From Chloroflexota bacterium (GTDB taxonomy: Bacteria > Chloroflexota > Ktedonobacteria > Ktedonobacterales > Ktedonobacteraceae), in the NCBI GenBank assembly GCA_021828635.1, contig JAJZEJ010000180.1:1-6493 (forward strand): a DNA stretch of 6,493 nucleotides. Direction: 5' to 3'. Positions 1-5,527 of the stretch are shown piece after piece (position 1 is the stretch's first letter; the number at the start of each line of letters is the position of its first letter). The translations under genes and the position numbers were made by a program. A model generated the notes under the pieces. The model searched no databases and had not been told where the DNA came from. It worked only from the letters and a program-made list of their open reading frames with translations.

Positions 1-35
1 TTGCCCAAATTCCCTATGAGCATTATCTTGTTCAT
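1..35 (-). CDS. ssb: Single-stranded DNA-binding protein, N-terminal fragment (runs off window)
   Basis: Eleven complete codons are visible on the minus strand, reading MNKIMLIGNLG, which is the characteristic first beta strand of bacterial SSB (the usual form is M-N-K-x-x-L-I-G-N-L-G-R-D-P-E). SSB coats single-stranded DNA during replication, recombination and repair. The ATG at 35-33 is preceded by a purine-rich AAAGGAAA (50-43) at a workable SD distance. The gene lies 88 nt downstream of rpsF on the same strand, with no terminator seen between them. This matches the widespread rpsF-ssb-rpsR operon order, so rpsR would be expected beyond the left edge. Only the N-terminus is present, so the OB fold and acidic C-terminal tip cannot be checked. 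The call rests on a short but distinctive motif plus operon context. Confidence 0.88.
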   Translation of the reverse strand, partial: MNKIMLIGNLG

Positions 36-123
36 AGCTCAGTTTCCTTTCGGTTCGGTATAAGTGAACAGACCCTCGGCCTATTAGGAGACATATGGAT
101 GATTCACCCAAACGATTAACAAA

Positions 124-642
124 CTAGGCTTCGATGCTCTCTTCTTCAATAGCGGGAGGGACATCCGCCATCTCCTCTTCCGAAAGCCCCTCAACGGGAT
201 TTTCGGTCTCCTCCACTGGCTCTGCCTCGGATGCAGGTGCTTCCTGCGCCTGCGATGCCTGCGCACTTTCGGCAGCGGCAGCGGCAGAAGCAGCAGCCAC
301 GCTAGCGGCGGCGGCACGAGCTTCACGCTCCTCGCGCTCCTTCTGAACCGCTTTGGGATCGCGCCTCTTGACCATATGGCGGAGAACAATTTCCGAAACC
401 GTGAGTGTACGTTCGAGTTCGACAACAGTCTCAGGGGTCAGAATCATATCGATGAAAACGTAATATCCGTCGCGGTGGTGTTCAATGGGATAAGCCATGC
501 GTCGCCTTCCCCACTGGTTCACCCTGACAACCTGGCCGTCAGAATTAGCGGCAAGCTGTTCGATACGGCCCAATGTAGAGCCGATCTCCTCTTCGCTGAC
601 TTCGGGATAGAGAATGAACGCCAGTTCATAGTCTCGCTTCAC
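124..642 (-). CDS. rpsF: 30S ribosomal protein S6 with long Ala/Glu-rich C-terminal extension
   Basis: The protein has 172 residues. Residues 1-96 form a recognisable S6 core: YELAFILYPEV at 5-15, the basic NQWGRRRMAYPI at 42-53 (compare W-G-x-R-x-x-A-Y-x-I in the family), the GYYVFIDM strand at 59-66, and the closing LRHMVKRRDP at 87-96. S6 binds 16S rRNA as a heterodimer with S18 in the 30S platform. The start is GTG (642-640), supported by an AAGGAGGT ribosome-binding site 7 nt upstream. The protein is longer than typical S6 (E. coli about 135 residues). Residues 97-172 are an extension: a charged KEREEREAR helix-like stretch, an Ala-rich segment at about 109-127, then a Glu/Pro/Ser-rich acidic tail ending IEEESIEA. 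The tail is probably disordered. Acidic S6 tails are polyglutamylated by RimK in E. coli; whether that happens here is unknown. It is the first gene of an operon with ssb. Confidence 0.97.
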   Translation of the reverse strand: MKRDYELAFILYPEVSEEEIGSTLGRIEQLAANSDGQVVRVNQWGRRRMAYPIEHHRDGYYVFIDMILTPETVVELERTLTVSEIVLRHMVKRRDPKAVQKEREEREARAAAASVAAASAAAAAESAQASQAQEAPASEAEPVEETENPVEGLSEEEMADVPPAIEEESIEA

Positions 643-647
643 GAAGC

Positions 648-656
648 CACCTCCTT
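648..656 (-). promoter_or_regulatory. Ribosome-binding site of rpsF
   Basis: On the minus strand AAGGAGGTG (656-648) is nearly fully complementary to the 16S 3' end. Seven nucleotides separate its GGAGG from the GTG at 642-640. The strength and spacing fix the non-ATG start and argue against any longer frame reading through this point. Confidence 0.85.
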
Positions 657-678
657 CCTTTGGGTACGCACCTGGTCA

Positions 679-714
679 GGTCTGGCCCACACATCCGGTG
701 TAGACCCCTGCCAG
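679..714 (-). promoter_or_regulatory. Candidate S6:S18-binding hairpin in rpsF leader
   Basis: Immediately upstream of the rpsF ribosome-binding site the RNA can pair GGUCU (706-702) with AGACC (683-679), and inside that ACAC (701-698) with GUGU (692-689). This leaves an asymmetric GGGCC bulge on the 3' side. An alternative outer stem pairs CUGGC (714-710) with GCCAG (686-682). A CCG trinucleotide sits at 698-696. Known S6:S18-responsive leaders of rpsF operons contain a conserved CCG next to a short helix with an asymmetric bulge. The location and these elements fit, but I could not align the sequence to the published consensus, so this is a candidate only. Confidence 0.35.
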
Positions 715-896
715 AGCAGGTGGAGCATCACTGATAATGTCGATGCACAACAAGCCGCTACTGCTGGCGGCCTCAGCCTGTCTTGTCCCACGATCAGCGT
801 GGTCAAGATGTTTCTTGGTGACTCTTCGTGCTTCATCCTATGCCATGCATAGAGCATGAACCGATGAAGGACGGTAGAGGCATCAAACACCACGCT

Positions 897-925
897 ATTA
901 TAGCATTCTTCGCTATGCCTGACAA
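897..925 (-). promoter_or_regulatory. Sigma70-type promoter for rpsF-ssb
   Basis: On the minus strand a -35 element TTGTCA (925-920, one mismatch to TTGACA) is followed by a 17-nt spacer and a perfect -10 TATAAT (902-897), preceded by TGC to give an extended -10. Transcription would start near 890, leaving a leader of about 248 nt before rpsF. Near-consensus elements with optimal spacing are what a ribosomal-protein operon would be expected to have. Confidence 0.8.
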
Positions 926-1130
926 TAGAGCCGAGGTGCCGACTCTCTATCCTCTTTTGCGTGCAGACGCGGACGCGATACATCGGTCCCTACATGAAGG
1001 ATAGAGAGCCAAAATGATACATATCTGTGTATCTATTCTTTTAATACCGCGCAAAACCGGAAAAGCGGAAACGAGATGCCTTTTTTCCTATACGGCGCGA
1101 CTGCTCCGTAGTGCTAGGTAAAATTTCTGA
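926..1130. other. Non-coding gap between divergent rpsF and glycosyltransferase promoters
   Basis: I see no credible gene in these 205 bases. They contain an exact 11-bp inverted repeat (943-953 with 998-1008, 44 nt apart) and an 18-bp dyad GATACA-N6-TGTATC (1016-1033). GATACA also occurs at 977-982. The minus-strand reading frame that crosses part of the gap continues through the rpsF promoter and leader and does not look like a protein. Confidence 0.5.
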
Positions 1131-1160
1131 TTGACAGGTGAATATTCTATGCATCATACT
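1131..1160 (+). promoter_or_regulatory. Candidate promoter of first GT-C gene
   Basis: A perfect -35 hexamer TTGACA (1131-1136) is followed by an 18-nt spacer and a weaker -10 CATACT (1155-1160, four of six matches). Transcription would start near 1167, about 36 nt before the ATG at 1203. If real, the TTG at 1131 and the ATG at 1149 lie in or upstream of the promoter and cannot be translation starts. Confidence 0.45.
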
Positions 1161-1193
1161 ATAAGCACAGTTTCGTGGAGAACTTCTATCGCT

Positions 1194-1197
1194 GGAG
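1194..1197 (+). promoter_or_regulatory. Ribosome-binding site deciding the first GT-C start
   Basis: GGAG (1194-1197) lies 5 nt before the ATG at 1203. The competing ATG at 1149 has only AGGTGA (1136-1141) 7 nt upstream. The TTG at 1131 has no convincing site. Confidence 0.5.
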
Positions 1198-1202
1198 ACA
1201 AC

Positions 1203-2993
1203 ATGCAACAGCCATCAGAATCGTCGCTATCAAGCCAGAGAACGCGGCCTGCGTTGCCCAAAATCTCGCTGCCGTCGGCAGTCGTTGTCACACGCACGCT
1301 ACGTTCTTCGCGTGGGCTGGCTCCATCCGACAACCCCTATCGCATTTGGGGCAAGATTGTTTTGTTGTTGCTATCTCTCATGCTGGTCGAAATTGGCTTG
1401 CTGGCCCTCTACCCTTTGTTTATTGGCCTGAACAGTAGTGGCGATGCCTTGCAACAGGCGCTACCTGCACTTTTCCCCTGGCTAGCTCGCCTGGACTGGA
1501 CAGCTTCCCCCTTCGCGCAAACATGGTTGGGTCTGTTTGTATGGCTCTCTCCGTTGACCGCTAGCGGCAATCGTCACCTGATTATAAGTTGTACCGCGCT
1601 GGCCCTCATTGGTGCGTTATTGGCGGCACTGGTGGGCAAATGGACAACACGCCGACCAATTTCGCGCTTCACGCTCAGCATTCTATGCGGTATCATTCTA
1701 CTTGGTAGCCTGTTATTTGGTATAACTTCGCTATTTGTGCCGGTTAATGCCAGCCCGTTGATGCAACCGTTTGTACTTGATGGTCTCTATGGGCGCATGA
1801 TCGCATTCTATCATCTCAGCCCATACGTTAGTGCGCCGACAGCTGTACAACACGATCTGTTGCTACCACTTGTACACGGACCGGGCGGACTCGGTGAACC
1901 GGTCCCTACGGGGGGACCACTCTGGCTTGATATTTGTCTGCTGATAGCGATTCTGGCGGGCAACAGTATCGCCAAAATTCTGCTCGGTTTTCGTTTGCTA
2001 GGTTTAGTGGCCCATATTGTGAACGTGATCTTGCTCTGGTCTGTGCTAGGCCGACTCAAGCCCACGTTGCGTGTAACGGGAACGTTACTCTACGCCTGGA
2101 ATCCCGTAGTTCTGCTTTTCAGCATTGTTTTTGTACATCAAATGGGTATTCTGGTTCTCTGCCTGCTACTGGCAACGCTGTGTTTGCAACGCGAGTCCCC
2201 CACACTGGCCTGGGTGCTGATACTGCTGGGCGCTTTGATAAATGGTTTCTATTTCTTGCTCTTGCCCATCTTTTTGCGTCTATTGCTTCGTGAATCACGC
2301 ATTCTCTACATGGGACGCCGTCTGCTCTGGTGGTTGGGCATGAGTTGTATTACGCTGCTAGTGATCGCACTGGCTTATGCGCCCTACTGGCATGGTTGGG
2401 GCAGTTCCGGTTTGTTGAACAGTGTGCGTCAAAGCTTTTTGCCAACTACGGCGGTCAATTCACTGGATGCGGCTCTTTTGCATCTGCCCGTGATACTGCC
2501 CGCGCCAATAATGTGGCTACTCATGCCACCACACTGGTCGGCGTTTGTGCTGGTACTTGAGGCTTGCCTGCTACTCCTGGGTATCTGGCTGATCGATACG
2601 TTGCCGCTCGCCCTGCTCTTTAGCTCCTGGGTGCTACTGATTGGTGCGACGCTGCTACCGGTCTACTGGCCCTGGTCTATATTGCCGCCGCTCGCCCTGG
2701 CTATCTGTTGTATAAACCGGCGTACACTTGAACTGGCGGTGTTGCTGACACTGGGTGCGCTACTATGTACATGGTTCTGGCTGGCACCCACGCCTCCTGT
2801 CGGTCAGGGACTGGTCATTCTGGCCCTGCCACTGCTCCTGTGGGGCTGGGTAGTGTTCTTTACCTCTACCTGGCGCATGACGCATCGACAGCAGGAGCCA
2901 GAACCTGTCAAGAAGCGTAAGGTAGCCAGTGTCAGTTTTTCGCGTCCCTCCTGGCTCTCACGTCCCTCGCGCTCGCGCTCCGGCAAAAGTTAA
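1203..2993 (+). CDS. Multi-spanning GT-C-type glycosyltransferase-like membrane protein (divergent)
   Basis: From the ATG at 1203 the protein has 596 residues; in-frame starts at 1149 (ATG) and 1131 (TTG) would add 18 or 24. A polar N-terminus of about 48 residues precedes a dozen or more hydrophobic segments, for example about 49-75, 127-145, 157-180, 262-284, 335-360, 375-395, 447-487 and 509-528. Motifs shared with the second GT-C protein of this window (3780-5513) are D193-GLYGR (193-198), SPY (206-208), GGPLW (237-241), LLYAWNP (295-301) and YAPYW (392-396). In GT-C enzymes the acidic residue in the first large outer loop is the usual catalytic base, and D193 fits. The A-H-N-D motif found after WNP in the other protein reads VHQM here (311-314). 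The C-terminal tail (about 560-596) is basic and Ser/Arg-rich, probably cytoplasmic. Likely role: transfer of sugar from a polyprenyl-phosphate donor to an envelope acceptor. Donor and acceptor cannot be read from sequence, and loss of activity is possible. It converges on the Uma2 gene 32 nt away. Confidence 0.75.
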   Translation: MQQPSESSLSSQRTRPALPKISLPSAVVVTRTLRSSRGLAPSDNPYRIWGKIVLLLLSLMLVEIGLLALYPLFIGLNSSGDALQQALPALFPWLARLDWTASPFAQTWLGLFVWLSPLTASGNRHLIISCTALALIGALLAALVGKWTTRRPISRFTLSILCGIILLGSLLFGITSLFVPVNASPLMQPFVLDGLYGRMIAFYHLSPYVSAPTAVQHDLLLPLVHGPGGLGEPVPTGGPLWLDICLLIAILAGNSIAKILLGFRLLGLVAHIVNVILLWSVLGRLKPTLRVTGTLLYAWNPVVLLFSIVFVHQMGILVLCLLLATLCLQRESPTLAWVLILLGALINGFYFLLLPIFLRLLLRESRILYMGRRLLWWLGMSCITLLVIALAYAPYWHGWGSSGLLNSVRQSFLPTTAVNSLDAALLHLPVILPAPIMWLLMPPHWSAFVLVLEACLLLLGIWLIDTLPLALLFSSWVLLIGATLLPVYWPWSILPPLALAICCINRRTLELAVLLTLGALLCTWFWLAPTPPVGQGLVILALPLLLWGWVVFFTSTWRMTHRQQEPEPVKKRKVASVSFSRPSWLSRPSRSRSGKS

Positions 2994-3025
2994 GAGGAAA
3001 ATCACCCGCTTATTTCCATAATATT

Positions 3026-3601
3026 TCATTTATCTGCGTATGACGCTCCTACGGTGGTGTTCTCATATATGGCAGAAATTGGAACTTTTACGTTAAGGCT
3101 TGCCAGGATAACAGTATCGCCCGGTCCAAAGGCGTAGAGCTTCCAAAAATCCTTTTCGCGCCGATAGACCTCAACGGCTTGCTGTTGAGCTTCAATCAAC
3201 ACATACTCTTCAATTGTTGGACAAGCTCGATAGTAACGAGCCTTTTCTCCACGGTCATAGCCCTGTGTACTCGGCGAAAGTACCTCTACGGCGAGGCGTG
3301 GACTCTCAACTATATCAATCGTACCCCGATCACGTGGGTCACAACTGACGGATACATCTGGAAAGACAAAGCGTTCTTCGGCCAAGCGTACTTTCATATC
3401 CGAGTTATAAGCGCGGCAAGGACTCCTACGTAGCAAGGCTCTTAACTCAGCATAGACGTTGCCGCCGATAGTAGCGTGATCGGCTGTACCACTGGCAAGC
3501 ATATAAGCATAGCCATCAATATACTCATAGCGTGCTTCCATATTGCTACGTTCAAGCTCAAAATAGTCCTGAACGCTCATGCGATTGGGTTGAGCAACTA
3601 T
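3026..3601 (-). CDS. Uma2 family endonuclease-like protein (DUF820), probable ATA start
   Basis: From ATA (3601-3599) the product has 191 residues, about the usual family length. Counted from this start, motifs of the Uma2 PD-(D/E)XK-like fold appear in order: RMSVQDYFELE (7-17), YEYIDG (25-30), a conserved His (42), SDMKVR (67-72), PDVSVSC (81-87), VEVLSPST (105-112), YDRGEKARYYR (115-125) and EEYVLI (131-136). D82, E106 and K120 are the probable acidic/basic catalytic set. The family is abundant in Cyanobacteria and Chloroflexota, with poorly known function. Start choice: the frame is open back to a GTG at 3637, but that codon has no ribosome-binding site and lies at the predicted transcription start. 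A perfect AGGAGG (3616-3611) lies 9 nt before ATA, and the N-terminus it gives, (M)VAQPNRMSV, resembles family N-termini. The first ATG is at 3580, too far from the AGGAGG. It may be weakly expressed. Confidence 0.88.
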   Translation of the reverse strand: MVAQPNRMSVQDYFELERSNMEARYEYIDGYAYMLASGTADHATIGGNVYAELRALLRRSPCRAYNSDMKVRLAEERFVFPDVSVSCDPRDRGTIDIVESPRLAVEVLSPSTQGYDRGEKARYYRACPTIEEYVLIEAQQQAVEVYRREKDFWKLYAFGPGDTVILASLNVKVPISAIYENTTVGASYADK

Positions 3602-3610
3602 CTTTTCTTG

Positions 3611-3616
3611 CCTCCT
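3611..3616 (-). promoter_or_regulatory. Perfect Shine-Dalgarno of Uma2 gene, facing an ATA codon
   Basis: AGGAGG (3616-3611), extended on its 5' side by AAA, sits 9 nt before ATA (3601-3599) and 30 nt before the first ATG (3580-3578). No ATG, GTG or in-frame TTG lies at a usable distance. Confidence 0.65.
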
Positions 3617-3640
3617 TTTCCTTCTTATCCTTCTCACTAC

Positions 3641-3649
3641 ATTATATCA
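3641..3649 (-). promoter_or_regulatory. Extended -10 promoter of Uma2 gene
   Basis: The minus strand reads TGA followed by a perfect TATAAT (3646-3641), an extended -10. The -35 position 17 nt upstream (TCTATA, 3669-3664) does not resemble TTGACA, but extended -10 promoters tolerate this. Transcription would start near 3634, giving a leader of about 33 nt that contains the AGGAGG site. Confidence 0.55.
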
Positions 3650-3675
3650 AAACTTTTTATAGATATAGAGGCGCT

Positions 3676-3705
3676 TTGATACCGCTTGCTTCATTGTGGT
3701 ATGCT
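3676..3705 (+). promoter_or_regulatory. Candidate promoter of second GT-C gene
   Basis: TTGATA (3676-3681, one mismatch to consensus), an 18-nt spacer, and TATGCT (3700-3705, four of six) preceded by TGG, which gives an extended -10. The predicted start is near 3712, leaving a leader of about 68 nt. It lies back to back with the Uma2 promoter in the 3638-3779 divergent intergenic region. Confidence 0.5.
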
Positions 3706-3779
3706 CTTCCTAGCGGAAATGCATGAGTTAATAGCGATTGCGATTGTCACGATAGCTAAGCAGTTAGAAAGAAAGAGCT

Positions 3780-5513
3780 GTGGAGAAGAGACTACAACAA
3801 GAGGTGCTTGTAGGCGAGAAGCGCACGGATGCCCTTGCCTCGGCGACCCGGCTGATGATTTTGAAGAGCAACTGGCCCGTGCTGCTTTGCACCCTGCTGT
3901 ATCTCGCATGTATTCTGGCAACAACCTTGCCAATTACCCAGGCAGCGACTAAACTTAAACCACCTGCGCATGTAACAAGCACTACTACCACGCAAAGCGG
4001 CAGTAGTACCACAAGCGGCAAAAGTATACAGCAAGTAACCTCTGCGGCTCTGACCGGGCGATATATTGCGCACCAGATAACAGCGTTTTTTGAGTTTGCG
4101 CTCTTTCTCTGCTGCGCGTTTGCCGCCTACGGTGCGTGCGCCTTGTTGATATATAGGCAGTCCTCGCAGACGCAGAGTCGTCTGTTTCTGCTGTTGATAG
4201 GGCTGACGACCATTATTGCGGGCTGCTTCTACCTCTATACACCTGCCACGCTCTCGAATGATGTATTTGTCTATGTCAGCTATGGCCGTTTGCAAATTAT
4301 TCATCATAGCAACCCCTATTTTGTGCCAGCGGCGGCCTTCCCGCTGGACCCGATGTACCGCCTGGTCTACTGGAAAAAGTATGTTAGCATCTATGGGCCA
4401 ATCTGGACGCTCGTATGTGCTGGTCTGGCGTATACCTCTGGCGTGGTACCATTGGTGATCTTTGAGAATTTTCGTATCTTTGTCGGCCTCTGTCACCTGC
4501 TCAATGCCCTATTGATTGGCGCAATCCTCTGGCGCATGGGACGCTCCTGGCGCGTGATTACATCTGGTGTTCTGCTATATGCCTGGAATCCCCTGGTGCT
4601 GCTCGAAACGTTTCTGGGCGCTCACAATGATACGTTCATGGTAACATTTATGCTGCTTGGCATCTATCTCCTGGTTGGTGTGGAGAAAAAAGAGTCAACC
4701 AGCGCCAAGTTCTACATTCCCGCTTTTATTGCCTTCGCCTTAGCGATATTGGTGAAATTCACTGTGTTGCCAATCGTTCTTTTTGCGCTGCTCATGCTCT
4801 TTTACAAAAAACTCGCGGCTAACTCATTCTCTTCACGCTCTCCGCTCTCTCATCTTGCGCGTTGGCGCTCCGCGGCTATCGCTGTGATGGTAGCGGGCGG
4901 CGTGTGTGGCGCGGTGATATTGTTGTTCTACGCGCCCTACTGGCTGGGCCATAGTGTTCAAGCCATTGTGCATACATTTTCCGCGCAGCCTGCCACGCTC
5001 TTCACATTCAATTCACTGGCGGCTGCCACGCAAATCTGGGGCCAACAACATAGTATTCCGCCTTTATTGATGCCTTTGCTCAACGCGGATGTATGGCGCA
5101 CCATTGAGCTTGTCGGCATGCTGTGTATGTTGCTTGTAGGGTGGAGAAGTTTGCGCAAAGCTCCCACAATTGGGGGTGTGGTGATGGCAACACTTGCCAT
5201 ACTAACGATATTCTGCTTAACCACGAACTGGTTTCTGCCCTGGTATGTGACCTCGCTAGTCGCGCTGGCCGCTATCGGCATGTGGACGCTACACGGGCGG
5301 ACAGGCTACGCATTGATTGGTTGTGTCCTGACCTTCTCTTTTTCCGCTCTGCTGACCTACTACTATAACTTTATCGGAGCCTACGATCTTAGCCATCAAC
5401 CGGCCAGCGCGGGCTGGATTACGCTGGCCTATCTGGTCGCTTTCAGTCTACCCATGCTAACCTTTGTGATTCTATTCACATGCGGACGTATGGCACCCAA
5501 GAAGATTATGTAA
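3780..5513 (+). CDS. GT-C polyprenyl-phosphate-mannose-type glycosyltransferase (MptA/MptB/DUF2029-like)
   Basis: The protein has 577 residues and about 11-13 transmembrane segments (for example 33-54, 100-125, 134-153, 232-251, 312-343, 365-388, 463-483, 508-530 and 545-568). Motifs of the GT-C mannosyltransferase group are: SND (159-161) leading into D161-VFVYVSYGR, where D161 is the likely catalytic base in the first large outer loop; NPY (178-180); YGPIW (205-209); LLYAWNPLVLLE (265-276); AHND (281-284); LVKFT (324-328); YAPYW (384-388); and NWFLPWYV (483-490). Such enzymes take sugar, usually mannose, from a polyprenyl phosphate outside the membrane and extend a lipoglycan or glycolipid. 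The exact product here is unknown. An unusual Ser/Thr-rich stretch (66-83) lies between the first two membrane segments, probably outside the cell. The start is GTG at 3780 with only a weak AAAGAG-type purine stretch before it; no better start is seen before the first membrane segment, though ATG at codon 26 is possible. The gene ends at a strong terminator. Confidence 0.85.
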   Translation: MEKRLQQEVLVGEKRTDALASATRLMILKSNWPVLLCTLLYLACILATTLPITQAATKLKPPAHVTSTTTTQSGSSTTSGKSIQQVTSAALTGRYIAHQITAFFEFALFLCCAFAAYGACALLIYRQSSQTQSRLFLLLIGLTTIIAGCFYLYTPATLSNDVFVYVSYGRLQIIHHSNPYFVPAAAFPLDPMYRLVYWKKYVSIYGPIWTLVCAGLAYTSGVVPLVIFENFRIFVGLCHLLNALLIGAILWRMGRSWRVITSGVLLYAWNPLVLLETFLGAHNDTFMVTFMLLGIYLLVGVEKKESTSAKFYIPAFIAFALAILVKFTVLPIVLFALLMLFYKKLAANSFSSRSPLSHLARWRSAAIAVMVAGGVCGAVILLFYAPYWLGHSVQAIVHTFSAQPATLFTFNSLAAATQIWGQQHSIPPLLMPLLNADVWRTIELVGMLCMLLVGWRSLRKAPTIGGVVMATLAILTIFCLTTNWFLPWYVTSLVALAAIGMWTLHGRTGYALIGCVLTFSFSALLTYYYNFIGAYDLSHQPASAGWITLAYLVAFSLPMLTFVILFTCGRMAPKKIM

Positions 5514-5527
5514 GATAGAAGGGCTAC

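Larger units (their letters stand above)
643..890 (-). promoter_or_regulatory. Structured 5' leader of rpsF-ssb mRNA
   Basis: This stretch has no credible gene. It lies between the predicted transcription start (about 890) and the rpsF start. By eye the minus-strand RNA forms a row of stem-loops: CTTCATC/GATGAAG (869-863 with 837-831); CTTG-CCACG/CGTGG-CAAG (807-782, loop CUGAU); AGGCCGC/GCGGCTT (773-752, one G-U); GCATC/GATGC (746-725); CCTG/CAGG (720-707); and GGTCT/AGACC (706-679). Inside the first, CATGC/GCATG and CTATG/CATAG are mutually exclusive pairings. Long structured leaders on ribosomal-protein operons commonly carry autogenous control sites. Regulation here is inferred, and folding energies were not computed. 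Confidence 0.55.

Noticed and set aside
36..123. Possible regulatory or terminator structure between rpsF and ssb
   Set aside because: Only short 4-bp inverted matches (GTTC/GAAC) were seen, so nothing beyond the ssb ribosome-binding site is supported.
376..852. 158-residue plus-strand frame across rpsF and its leader
   Set aside because: It is antisense to the well-supported rpsF gene and its SD, and has no protein-family resemblance.
833..883. Possible 16-codon upstream reading frame at the beginning of the rpsF leader (ATG 883-881)
   Set aside because: It lies only about 7 nt from the predicted transcript start with no ribosome-binding site, and the peptide shows no attenuator-like run of codons.
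639..983. 114-residue open frame on the minus strand upstream of rpsF
   Set aside because: It contains the rpsF promoter and the hairpin-rich leader, shows no recognisable protein pattern and has no ribosome-binding site. It runs into the rpsF SD and start.
2910..2924. KKRKV basic motif in the tail of the first GT-C protein, resembling a nuclear localisation signal
   Set aside because: In a bacterial membrane protein, a cluster of Lys/Arg after the last membrane segment is expected from the positive-inside rule. No targeting role is implied.
2994..3025. Possible terminator between the convergent first GT-C and Uma2 genes
   Set aside because: The 32-nt gap is AT-rich but I found no stem with a following T run on either strand.
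3792..4496. 234-residue open frame antisense to the second GT-C gene
   Set aside because: The plus-strand frame has a full set of GT-C motifs and membrane segments over the same bases. The antisense product looks like a basic composition artefact.
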